From IMG/VR virus record IMGVR_UViG_3300027659_000191, positions 1 to 25,200 of that record: 25,200 bases of DNA; one strand, written 5' to 3'. The DNA comes from a virus. The position numbers were made by a program, and so were the translations under genes. Below the pieces are notes generated by a model that had not been told where the DNA came from, searched no databases, and worked only from the letters and a program-made list of their open reading frames with translations. Of this stretch, positions 16,488 through 23,582 are shown in pieces. Position 1 is the first letter of the stretch. Each line of letters starts with the position of its first letter.

Positions 16488-16649
16488 ATGAAAATCCTAG
16501 CCACATTATTAGTAAGTTTTAGCTTATTAGCTCCTGCTTACGCAGTCGAAAAGAAAACAGCTCCTACTGCAGCTTCTGCACCTAAAAAAGCTAAGCCTGC
16601 AAAGATTCACAAGAAAGTAGAAGGCACAAAAGTGCCAGTCAAGAAGTAA
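16488..16649 (+). CDS. 53-residue secreted Lys/Ala/Pro-rich peptide
   Basis: A short frame with TAAGG before the ATG at 16488. Residues 1-19 (MKILATLLVSFSLLAPAYA) are a textbook signal peptide with an AYA cleavage site. The mature part has about 34 residues and no aromatic residue or Cys: Lys-rich with Ala and Pro (SAPKKAKPAKIHKK), strongly basic. It would be exported to the periplasm, where a cationic peptide could bind peptidoglycan, lipopolysaccharide or DNA. Similar tiny signal-peptide proteins occur in bacteria, and a host origin is possible. Function unknown; the place directly after the holin suggests, but does not prove, a role in lysis. Confidence 0.7.
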   Translation: MKILATLLVSFSLLAPAYAVEKKTAPTAASAPKKAKPAKIHKKVEGTKVPVKK

Positions 16650-16674
16650 TTTCATCAACTAACCGGGATAATTA

Positions 16675-17364
16675 ATGGCAACTAATAGTGGTAAAAAAGC
16701 CAGGCGTGTTACTGCAGTCGGGGACACGTATAAAACTCAATCAGAATTCAGAGATGTAAAACCATTAAATTACATCCAAGAAACCTACTTAGAGGCTATC
16801 AAGAATAATGAAATTATTTTTGGTATTGGTTCAGCAGGTACAGGTAAGACCTATGTGGCAGCCTCGTACGCTGCTGGCGAGTTATTTCACAGACGCGTAG
16901 AACGAATTATTCTTACACGCCCCAATGTGGAAACTGGCCGCGGTTTAGGATTCTTACCCGGTACTCTAGAAGAAAAATACGCTCCATACTTAGAACCTTT
17001 TGACTCGGTATTTCATAAATCGCTGGGTACAGGATTCTATGAATACGCACTCAAGTCTAAGACTATCGATCCTAGACCTTTAGGATTTATGCGAGGAGCT
17101 ACGTTTGACAATGCAATCGTTCTAGTGGACGAATGCCAGCAGATGACAAAACCTGAATTCCAGATGCTATTATCCCGCATCGGAAAAGGTACTAAGATTA
17201 TTCTTAGCGGAGACCAGGATCAATCAGATATTCCTGATTCAGGTCTCATGGATGCTGTTAAACGTCTAGAAGGCATTCCTGGAATCGAAGTAGTAAGATT
17301 CCTAGATTCAGATATTGTACGCAGTAAGATGTGCAAGGCTATAATCATAGCATACCGTAAATAG
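16675..17364 (+). CDS. phoH: PhoH-like P-loop ATPase
   Basis: 229 residues. Walker A is GSAGTGKT at 52-59, Walker B VLVDE at 149-153, and the PhoH-family segments TRPNVETGRGLGFLPG (81-96) and SGDQDQSD (178-185) are present. PhoH-like proteins are cytoplasmic ATPases and very common in marine and freshwater phages. Their part in infection is unsettled: a link to phosphate stress is presumed, and RNA-related roles have been proposed. It is somewhat shorter than the bacterial form and has no added RNA-binding or PIN domain. It sits in the + strand late-side cluster, not with the replication genes. Confidence 0.92.
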   Translation: MATNSGKKARRVTAVGDTYKTQSEFRDVKPLNYIQETYLEAIKNNEIIFGIGSAGTGKTYVAASYAAGELFHRRVERIILTRPNVETGRGLGFLPGTLEEKYAPYLEPFDSVFHKSLGTGFYEYALKSKTIDPRPLGFMRGATFDNAIVLVDECQQMTKPEFQMLLSRIGKGTKIILSGDQDQSDIPDSGLMDAVKRLEGIPGIEVVRFLDSDIVRSKMCKAIIIAYRK

Positions 17365-17373
17365 GAGACTAAC

Positions 17374-17754
17374 ATGGCAGAGACATATAAACCAACTGAA
17401 GGCATGGCTACTGCCGCAAAAAGAGCTTTAAAATGGCGTGAAGATGGCTTTCCTGGAGGCACCTTAGTAGGACTTGCAAGAGCTAATCAACTAAAAGACA
17501 GAGAACCTTTAAGTGCTAGTGTTGTGTTACGCATGTACAGCTTCTTCTCTAGACACGAAGTAGATAAACAAGCAACTGGATTTTCAAGTGGGGAAGAGGG
17601 TTTTCCCAGTAAAGGCAGAGTAGCTTGGGATTTATGGGGTGGCGACGGCGGATTTTCGTGGAGTACTCAAAAACGTGATCAAATCATGAGAGATAGAGAA
17701 AATGGTAAACAAATGGATACTGTAGCTCGACTATTTGCATATTTAGACGATTAA
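17374..17754 (+). CDS. conserved phage protein with GGT..G..RA / FSRHEVDK motifs
   Basis: 126 residues, strong ribosome site AGGAG before the ATG. The pattern is KWREDGFPGGTLVGLARANQ (20-39), then SFFSRHEVDK, GFPSKGRVAWDLWGGDGG near the middle. This small domain recurs in many phages, alone or attached to larger proteins, and I know no established function for it. It carries no membrane segment. It is the last gene before the terminator, in tandem with PhoH, so the two are probably co-transcribed. Confidence 0.7.
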   Translation: MAETYKPTEGMATAAKRALKWREDGFPGGTLVGLARANQLKDREPLSASVVLRMYSFFSRHEVDKQATGFSSGEEGFPSKGRVAWDLWGGDGGFSWSTQKRDQIMRDRENGKQMDTVARLFAYLDD

Positions 17755-17755
17755 T

Positions 17756-17792
17756 AAAAAGCCCGCAAGGTATTATCCTTAGCGGGCTTTTT
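17756..17792 (+). terminator. strong intrinsic terminator
   Basis: AAAAAGCCCGC pairs with GCGGGCTTTTT, and an inner AAGG/CCTT stem encloses a TATTAT loop; the run of T follows at once. The A and T flanks make the hairpin symmetric, so it could also stop transcription from the other strand. It begins one base after the preceding stop codon. Confidence 0.93.
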
Positions 17793-17825
17793 CACGTCCT
17801 TAAATTTTGATTAATAATTTTGGAG

Positions 17826-17854
17826 TTGACATTTTATGGTACCTATTGTATAAT
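17826..17854 (+). promoter_or_regulatory. perfect-consensus sigma70 promoter
   Basis: The -35 box TTGACA (17826-17831) and -10 box TATAAT (17849-17854) are separated by exactly 17 bases. The predicted start of RNA is near 17861, about 34 bases before the ATG at 17895, which has AAAGG upstream. The rest of the 140-base gap 17755-17894 holds the terminator and AT-rich DNA; I see no other element. The promoter should be read by the host polymerase without phage factors. Confidence 0.9.
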
Positions 17855-17894
17855 ATACATATAAGATATTGGTATATAAAATAAAGGTATACAT

Positions 17895-18359
17895 ATGTTT
17901 CAAACTCAATCGCTTTTTCCCACTACTGGCTTGATGGTTATGCCCGGTTTGACACAGGCACAAGGTTTATTTCCAATACAACCTATTTATGGTTCGGACG
18001 ATGATATTACTGTTAACTTCTGTCCTATTCCGGGCCCACCAGGCCCTCCAGGACCCCCGGGCCCACCCGGCCCGCCAGGTTCCTTATCGGATGTACCCGT
18101 TACACTAATCGATGAACCTACTTATATTCCTAATGCTGATGAGTATTTTCTTGGCTGCATATATAATGGACAAGTAACCATTACTTTGCCGGCAGGTACT
18201 GTAGGCAAAGTTTATGTAATCAAAGATAGCGTTGGCGATGCTGCTAATAATCCTATTACTATAGTAGGATCAATTGATGGAGCCGCTAGCTATGTAATTA
18301 ATATTGACTGGGCTAGTATTACTTTAGTCTTTAACGGTATAGAATGGAATGTAATATGA
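17895..18359 (+). CDS. collagen-like small fibre protein
   Basis: 154 residues. A hydrophobic N-terminal 43 residues contain two LFP segments, then five successive GPP triplets (47-61) and G62. The C-terminal module VTITLPAGTVGKVYVIKDS ... LVFNGIEWNVI recurs in the next genes. GPP triplets would make a short, stiff collagen triple helix, so a trimeric fibre is likely; known phage collagen-like parts behave this way. It is the first gene after the sigma70 promoter. The tract is far richer in G and C than its surroundings. The stop overlaps the next start (ATGA). Confidence 0.8.
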   Translation: MFQTQSLFPTTGLMVMPGLTQAQGLFPIQPIYGSDDDITVNFCPIPGPPGPPGPPGPPGPPGSLSDVPVTLIDEPTYIPNADEYFLGCIYNGQVTITLPAGTVGKVYVIKDSVGDAANNPITIVGSIDGAASYVINIDWASITLVFNGIEWNVI

Positions 18360-18907
18360 GTTACTCAGCACCTTTAGCCTCAGCAACAGAATTTGGAGTA
18401 GCAAAAATAGGTACTGGTTTAACTGCAACTAATGGTACTGTTTCTGCTACATTAGGTTTATTAAATTATGGCTTCTTCACTGACGGTACACAAACTAATC
18501 CTGTAGCAAGTGCGATTAATCTTGTTACTTTAAACATAACAGGTCCTGCAAATGGTATAAATGTTATTGGTGGTAATGCTATCACTGTAGACAATGCTGG
18601 AGTATATACTAAGATGTTTACAGTTACTGTGTCCAAAACATCTGGCGGAACTAGTGACGTAAGTATATGGTTGAGATATAATGGAGTAGATGTAGTAGGC
18701 TCTAGGCAAGACTTAGAATTAACAAATACTTTAGCTCTAATATTTGCTTCTGGTAATTTTACATTAAATATGGCTGCTGGTAGTAATATTCAAATGTGTT
18801 GGAGTAGCGCTGATACCACAGTATCTCTAATTGCGCTACCTGCCGCAATAACACCTATCAGACCTACTGGAAGTAGTGCTAAGATAACATTAACTAGGAT
18901 TTCATAA
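18356..18907 (+). CDS. small fibre/decoration protein with C1q/TNF-like jelly-roll
   Basis: 183 residues from the ATG at 18356 overlapping the prior stop. The head SYSAPLASATEFGVAKIGTGL matches the 19225-19770 protein. The body has the order expected of a jelly-roll: NAGVYTKMFTVTVSKTSGG, VSIWLRYNGVDVVGSRQDLE, FTLNMAAGSNIQMCW, SAKITLTRIS. This type is frequent in phage structural clusters and looks like the C1q/TNF fold, which trimerises. The fold call comes from pattern recognition only. Coupled to the next gene (TAATG). Confidence 0.65.
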   Translation: MSYSAPLASATEFGVAKIGTGLTATNGTVSATLGLLNYGFFTDGTQTNPVASAINLVTLNITGPANGINVIGGNAITVDNAGVYTKMFTVTVSKTSGGTSDVSIWLRYNGVDVVGSRQDLELTNTLALIFASGNFTLNMAAGSNIQMCWSSADTTVSLIALPAAITPIRPTGSSAKITLTRIS

Positions 18908-19209
18908 TGTCACTGGATCTAAATACAGTAATAGTTACTACGTCTCCGTACACTATGAATAAAAATAGTACTGTATTCCTTGTAAATCGTAGTGCACCTT
19001 CTTCTATCATATTACCCTCACTATCTAATGATGATGATGGGAAAAGTTTTTATATTAAAGATGCTTCTGGTACTTCAACATCCAATCCTATAACAATTAC
19101 TGCTCCGGGATCTAAGAAAATAAACGGCGTAGCCTTTGCTATGCTTAATGGTGCATATAGCCATATACAAGTTATATATGATGGTACTAATTGGTTAACT
19201 ATAGCCTAA
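18907..19209 (+). CDS. small fibre C-terminal-module protein
   Basis: 100 residues. It consists almost entirely of the module seen at the end of the neighbours: VFLVNRSAPSSIILPSL, GKSFYIKDASGTSTSNPITI, YSHIQVIYDGTNWLTIA. It has no collagen tract and no attachment module, so it may be a stand-alone trimer or a cap on another fibre. It closely resembles the partial protein at the start of the window (LIFDGTTWQV). Confidence 0.65.
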   Translation: MSLDLNTVIVTTSPYTMNKNSTVFLVNRSAPSSIILPSLSNDDDGKSFYIKDASGTSTSNPITITAPGSKKINGVAFAMLNGAYSHIQVIYDGTNWLTIA

Positions 19210-19224
19210 CTTTAAAGGAACAAA

Positions 19225-19770
19225 ATGGCATATAATACTCCTCTAGCTTCAACTACGCAGTTTGGTGTAGTTGAAGTTGGCACAAACATTGACGTCGTAG
19301 CCGGCGTTATCGATCTACCCCAAAGTGTAGCAACTACTGCAAACCCAACGTTTGCAACCGTAACTAGCACAGGTGCAGTTACGGACACAGGTAATAGAGT
19401 TATCACAACTCTTACCGCAGGTACTGGTATCACAATCACAGGAGTTGCTCCTAGTTTAACAATTAATGCGGATCCAACCTCCCTAGTACCTACTAGATTA
19501 GTAGCTGTTACTGGGCCTGTTCTAACCACGGATTACTATGTTGGTGTTATTGCAGTAGCTCCTGTAACACTAACCCTACCAGCAGGTGTAGCTGGAGATG
19601 AATATGTTATTAAATCTGAGTTTGGCAATTTGGGCAATGTAACAATTGTCGGCAATGCCGTAGCAGATACAGTTGAGGGTCTAGTTTCACCTGCAGGTTT
19701 TGTACTAGCTTTTGCAGCCAATGCAAGTGCTACATTAATCTTCCGCGGTACAAACTGGAACGTAGTATAA
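19225..19770 (+). CDS. small fibre-like virion protein
   Basis: 181 residues with AAAGGA upstream. Head: AYNTPLASTTQFGVVEVGTN, like the 18356-18907 protein. Middle: ATTANPTFATVTSTGAVTDT and TAGTGITITG, typical phage fibre repeats. End: VTLTLPAGVAGDEYVIKSE ... LIFRGTNWNVV, the same C-terminal module as the two other small fibres. It thus joins a head and an end used separately next door. The 51 bases after it contain only the next gene's ribosome site. Confidence 0.7.
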   Translation: MAYNTPLASTTQFGVVEVGTNIDVVAGVIDLPQSVATTANPTFATVTSTGAVTDTGNRVITTLTAGTGITITGVAPSLTINADPTSLVPTRLVAVTGPVLTTDYYVGVIAVAPVTLTLPAGVAGDEYVIKSEFGNLGNVTIVGNAVADTVEGLVSPAGFVLAFAANASATLIFRGTNWNVV

Positions 19771-19821
19771 GTCGGCTTTTTAATTTAAAGTCTTTCTTAA
19801 ATCAAAAAGTAAAGGAAGATA

Positions 19822-20988
19822 ATGTGGACACTAGAATCACCAGTAAGCACACTTACTAATAAAGTAGTCACTCCTACGGATGGCAAAATACAAGTAATGT
19901 CTACTGGTAATACAAAAGTAACAGCTTTTATAAACGATGAAGAAGTAAGACCTCTAAGTCGTTTATGGGCAAGGGCAGGAGATTCTGTACATTTCGAGAT
20001 CAAAGGAGATCGAAGTGCAGCTACTACTGTAACAATTATGTATGGGGAAGGTACGAGCACTATTGAAGTGCCCGCACGTGGTCCCAAAATGTCAAATTCA
20101 GATGTATATGATGCATCAGCAATCAACGAGGAAACTATTATGACACCAGCAGAAACAATCAATCTATTCGCCAATCCACAAGGTGGTAATATGGGCGGCG
20201 CTCTAGGCGGCGGTTTAGGAGCAGGACTAGTTGGCGGCCTATTAGGCACAATGCTATTCCGTAACGGCGGGCTTAACGGCGGCGACGGCGGAGCACCAGC
20301 GACGCTACTTGGAGTTGAGTCAGTTGTCAACAATGCTGCGATTATGCAGAGTCTTGGAGACATTAAGGCTTCTGTACCTCTAGCAGAAGGCCAGATTCAA
20401 CTAGCTCTAGCCGGAGCTCAGATGGACATTAACAACCGTACTACAGCAAGTACAGGTTCAGTTATCGGTGCAATCTCATCATTTGAGAGCAACATCATGG
20501 CTAACCTAAATATGCAAACCCAGATGAATCAAAAAGGATTCTCTGATAATGCAGCTACCACAGTAGCAACTGGCCAGACTAACCTAATAGCTACCAAAGA
20601 TGCTGCAACTCAAGCTCTACAAAGCTCATGGTTACTAAATCAAGCTATCGTTGCAGATGGCGATCGTACTCGCGCTCTAATTCAGTCTATCGACAAGACC
20701 AATGACAGCCGTGCACTAGTTGTTCTAGCTAATGAAGTTAGCGAACTACGTAACGAAGGCCGTTTAAACGCAGCCACAGGTAACATCACTATTAGCAACA
20801 CAAATACTGCTAACGCAGTAGCTCAACAACAGCAAGCTCAGCAACAACAACAGCAATTAGCTGTTCTAGGTGCTAACATTGCTGCTTTATACTCACAAAA
20901 CCAGCACATCCAACAAGGTGTTCTAAACATCGGTAGTGGTACAGTTAGTGGTAATTCACAAACTGCTGCTAACACTCGCGTAGCCTGA
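19822..20988 (+). CDS. Gly-zipper and Gln-rich helical protein, unknown function
   Basis: 388 residues, ribosome site AAAGGAAG. Parts in order: a beta-rich N-terminus (1-88, IQVMSTGNTKVTAFIND ... VTIMYGEGTSTIEV), a hydrophobic Gly-zipper segment (121-147, GGALGGGLGAGLVGGLLG), a long helical region (165-315) with the motif DRTRALIQSIDKTNDSRALV, and a Gln run (335-345, QQQQAQQQQQQ) leading to a Ser/Asn-rich end. The Gly-zipper could insert in or cross a membrane. Proteins with a similar ...RALI.SI... plus Gln-rich tail occur in other phages as uncharacterised putative virion proteins. An internal or ejection protein is one possibility; I cannot confirm it. It is co-transcribed with the small fibres. 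Confidence 0.6.
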   Translation: MWTLESPVSTLTNKVVTPTDGKIQVMSTGNTKVTAFINDEEVRPLSRLWARAGDSVHFEIKGDRSAATTVTIMYGEGTSTIEVPARGPKMSNSDVYDASAINEETIMTPAETINLFANPQGGNMGGALGGGLGAGLVGGLLGTMLFRNGGLNGGDGGAPATLLGVESVVNNAAIMQSLGDIKASVPLAEGQIQLALAGAQMDINNRTTASTGSVIGAISSFESNIMANLNMQTQMNQKGFSDNAATTVATGQTNLIATKDAATQALQSSWLLNQAIVADGDRTRALIQSIDKTNDSRALVVLANEVSELRNEGRLNAATGNITISNTNTANAVAQQQQAQQQQQQLAVLGANIAALYSQNQHIQQGVLNIGSGTVSGNSQTAANTRVA

Positions 20989-20992
20989 TACT

Positions 20993-21244
20993 ATGCTTGC
21001 TGAGTTGCTCAAAGCGTTAACTCCTGAAATGTTAGTGCACGCTATTAAAACAAATCAGGCCCCTATTATGGCAGCTCTCCGGAATTTTGATGCATACAAT
21101 TCTTTCGGAGCAGCATTGTCTGTAGAACAGCAAATATGTATTTCTAGTAACCTCCCGAAGGCTAACGACTTTTTTCTATCGAAAGATGGTAAAGAAGCGC
21201 TATCTATACTCGCTGAGGAATTTGTGACATTTTGTAGCAAATAG
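20993..21244 (+). CDS. small helical protein, unknown
   Basis: 83 residues starting four bases after the previous stop. Mostly helical composition (LAELLKALTPEMLVHAIK, SILAEEFVTFCSK), with two Cys and no membrane segment. It ends four bases before the terminator hairpin. I do not recognise the family. Tight spacing suggests it works with, or is made alongside, the 388-residue protein. Confidence 0.55.
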   Translation: MLAELLKALTPEMLVHAIKTNQAPIMAALRNFDAYNSFGAALSVEQQICISSNLPKANDFFLSKDGKEALSILAEEFVTFCSK

Positions 21245-21247
21245 CAG

Positions 21248-21283
21248 AAAGCCCCCTAGACATTTAGTTTAGGGGGCTTTTTT
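21248..21283 (+). terminator. intrinsic terminator between convergent blocks
   Basis: AAAGCCCCCTA pairs with TAGGGGGCTTT across an 11-base loop, followed by more T. It ends the + strand unit. Read from the - strand the same hairpin is followed by only TTTC, so it would stop leftward transcription less well. It begins four bases past one stop codon and ends three bases before the other. Confidence 0.92.
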
Positions 21284-21285
21284 AC

Positions 21286-23145
21286 TTACAGAATCTCACA
21301 TCCGTCAGGACCTGAGCAGGCTAGCTCATTGCTTAAATCTACAGAACTACCATCCATTTCGAATACTTTACTAATATCTACTGCCTCTAGTAAAGGTAGC
21401 ATTTCATAGTATTGTTCTTCAGTAATGTCCTCAAAAGGTAACTGAGGATAGGCGGCAGCCCCGAAATAAGGTAGAACTGAAATACCGTTATAGTGATCAC
21501 GATTATCCCACATCCATCGAGTTAGTAACTTCCACTGATTATCCATTACTGAGATAGTGCAAGATACATTATGTTGATTAATACCATCACGATGCCCCGG
21601 AGCAACCCAACGTACTGATACATCTTTAACTCGTTCTAGAAGTTCTAGCATATGCTCGCTGCGTACTTTAGCACCTGTGGGAGCAGCTTGAGGGAAGCTA
21701 AGAACTACTTGATGGGCAACATTAACATCCTGTTCTACTAGTCCAGGTGCTGCTTTCATCATGTATTGCGCTAGTGCTTCATCTTTACCAGCACGCATCC
21801 TGCGAATGTAATAAGGAGCGTGCCAAGCATGAATTCCAGAGCTAGTACCTAGAACTAGAGACGTAGTTCCTGCGGGTTTCACGCAGGTGGTTCGTGCGGC
21901 TGGGTTGATTCCAATTCGCTCGGCCATATCTGCATTCATAGTTTTTACATATTCTACAGCTTCACGCATATCAAGATTCTCTACTGTACCGCTAGCAATA
22001 CCTGTCATAGATACTCCGATTAGAGCATCTTTCTCACAAGCAATACGCCACTTAGGATTCAGATAGTGGAAGTCAGTATAGCCTGCCTGTAGAGTACCTA
22101 AGAAAGCAGCAGCACCTGCAGCATGGTTGAAATCTTCCTGAGTATAGATTTCGCCAGCATTAATCTCTGTTAGATTACACATCTGGTAAGGCCGGAGAGC
22201 AATCTCGCAACAAGGATTAGTGCCCCAATCTTTGTTATTAGTCCAGTATACTCCAGGCTCCCCACAACCAGATTCTTCAATACGCTTCATTAGCTGAGTG
22301 AATTCAGCTTGTGTAACTTCATCCCGAGGAAGAACTGCTGAGTTATTACTACGAGCACGTGCAGGATGGTTAATATACCATTCACCTGCTTTACATGCTA
22401 GCATTTCTTCATCATCACGGTCGAATAAACTAATCATTGCTGCACGTCGAATACCGCCAGCTAATACTGCATCAGCAATAACGCAAGCCATATCATGAAC
22501 TTCTAGCGGACGTAGTTTACGACCAATAGCTTTCCTAAGAATAACTTCTAGATTATTAATGCAAATACGTAGAGGTTCTGGACCTGGGGCTTGCCCACCA
22601 GTAGTGATTAGTTCTGCACCTTTTTCACGAATATCACGGTAGTCAAAGATCGGTAGAGTACCTGCGTTGAAGAATGCCTTACATACTACCTTAACTGCAT
22701 CGCTCCATCCTACGATGCTGTCTTGCACCTGAAACTTGTATTCCTTATCAGACTCAGGAGTCTTGATTTTAGGCAATTTATTAACGTGTCGGGCTTGTAC
22801 AGAGTATCCCATACCAGTTCCACCCAATAGAAGGAACATTAGCTCTGAGAAAAACCTGGTTGACTCTGCTGGTGCATACGCACAATTGAAGATGCGATTC
22901 TCGGCCATAAGGATAGGTCGCCCACCGAATTGTAGGCTGCGCATACTAGGTAGAACCTTTTTAGTATGCACAAAGTTCTTATACACCGTATCAATGTCTT
23001 CTGCAATACCGGGATACTTGGTCTTATGCATCTCTGCATTACGGTTGACTATTTCAGTCCAAGACTCTCGCCGGCCTGCATTATGATTGAAACGCGCGTA
23101 CTTATTAAATACGGTAATATCTGCTAGTGCTAATTTATCATTCAT
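21286..23145 (-). CDS. nrdJ: adenosylcobalamin-dependent (class II) ribonucleoside-triphosphate reductase
   Basis: 619 residues. It converts NTPs to dNTPs for phage DNA synthesis, with vitamin B12 as radical source. Visible motifs: FNCAY with the substrate-site Cys at 88, GGTGMGYSVQ (108-117), NPCCEIAL (310-317) with the thiyl Cys at 312 and Glu at 314, CNLTEI with the second redox Cys at 323, VKPAGTTSLVLGTSSGIHAWH in the C-terminal half and a C-terminal Cys pair (C610 and C616) that would pass electrons to the active site. It is the monomeric RTPR type and shorter than the Lactobacillus enzyme (739 residues); no ATP-cone and no intein. No beta subunit is present, as expected. The start overlaps the dUTPase stop (TAATG). 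Confidence 0.93.
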   Translation of the reverse strand: MNDKLALADITVFNKYARFNHNAGRRESWTEIVNRNAEMHKTKYPGIAEDIDTVYKNFVHTKKVLPSMRSLQFGGRPILMAENRIFNCAYAPAESTRFFSELMFLLLGGTGMGYSVQARHVNKLPKIKTPESDKEYKFQVQDSIVGWSDAVKVVCKAFFNAGTLPIFDYRDIREKGAELITTGGQAPGPEPLRICINNLEVILRKAIGRKLRPLEVHDMACVIADAVLAGGIRRAAMISLFDRDDEEMLACKAGEWYINHPARARSNNSAVLPRDEVTQAEFTQLMKRIEESGCGEPGVYWTNNKDWGTNPCCEIALRPYQMCNLTEINAGEIYTQEDFNHAAGAAAFLGTLQAGYTDFHYLNPKWRIACEKDALIGVSMTGIASGTVENLDMREAVEYVKTMNADMAERIGINPAARTTCVKPAGTTSLVLGTSSGIHAWHAPYYIRRMRAGKDEALAQYMMKAAPGLVEQDVNVAHQVVLSFPQAAPTGAKVRSEHMLELLERVKDVSVRWVAPGHRDGINQHNVSCTISVMDNQWKLLTRWMWDNRDHYNGISVLPYFGAAAYPQLPFEDITEEQYYEMLPLLEAVDISKVFEMDGSSVDLSNELACSGPDGCEIL

Positions 23146-23582
23146 TATTTAGTTCCTGTTGATCCGAATCCGTCAGCTCCACGCTCGGTATCTAACCAAT
23201 CTGCGTCTGACATATTTACTAATTCTAGTGTTGGTAATGCAATAGGCATAATCACAATTTGCCCGATGCGATCATAGCGCTCGATAATATAATCCTGAGT
23301 GCTATAATTACATAAATTAATTTTTATATTTCCTCGATAAGATGAATCAATTACGCCCACGCAATTAGCCGGACTAACATTATGTTTCCCCATTCCGCTC
23401 CTTGCGAAAACAAGGCCAACGAAACCCTCCGGAATTTTGAAGGCTACTCCTGTATCAAAAAGTTTTGTCTCACCCGCAACTAGAATGTAAGGGATAGTTG
23501 AACGTAGATCTAAACCCGCATCAGTGGGATTAGCGCGGTTGGGTAGACATGCAATATCTGTTACTTTAGTTTGCAATTCCAT
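23145..23582 (-). CDS. dut: dUTP diphosphatase (trimeric dUTPase)
   Basis: 145 residues from the ATG at 23582, which has GGAGA nine or ten bases before it; an in-frame ATG at 23603 would add seven residues inside the exonuclease and lacks a ribosome site. All five motifs are visible: DAGLDLRS (21-28), RSGMG (61-65), GVIDSSYRG (76-84, catalytic Asp 79), DRIGQIVIMP (104-113) and RGADGFGSTG (134-143). It splits dUTP to dUMP, keeping uracil out of phage DNA and feeding dTMP synthesis. It overlaps the exonuclease by 17 bases and the reductase by one, so the three are one operon. Confidence 0.95.
   Translation of the reverse strand: MELQTKVTDIACLPNRANPTDAGLDLRSTIPYILVAGETKLFDTGVAFKIPEGFVGLVFARSGMGKHNVSPANCVGVIDSSYRGNIKINLCNYSTQDYIIERYDRIGQIVIMPIALPTLELVNMSDADWLDTERGADGFGSTGTK

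Noticed and set aside
19771-19821. Possible terminator in the gap with a TTTTT run
   Set aside because: No stable stem precedes the T run; the gap holds only the ribosome site of the next gene.
21055-21240. - strand open frame under the 83-residue gene
   Set aside because: It lies past the terminator of the convergent block and lacks a ribosome site; the + strand frame has better spacing and context.
22298-23086. + strand frames inside the reductase (22298-22498, 22736-23086)
   Set aside because: They are antisense to a gene with all catalytic motifs intact.
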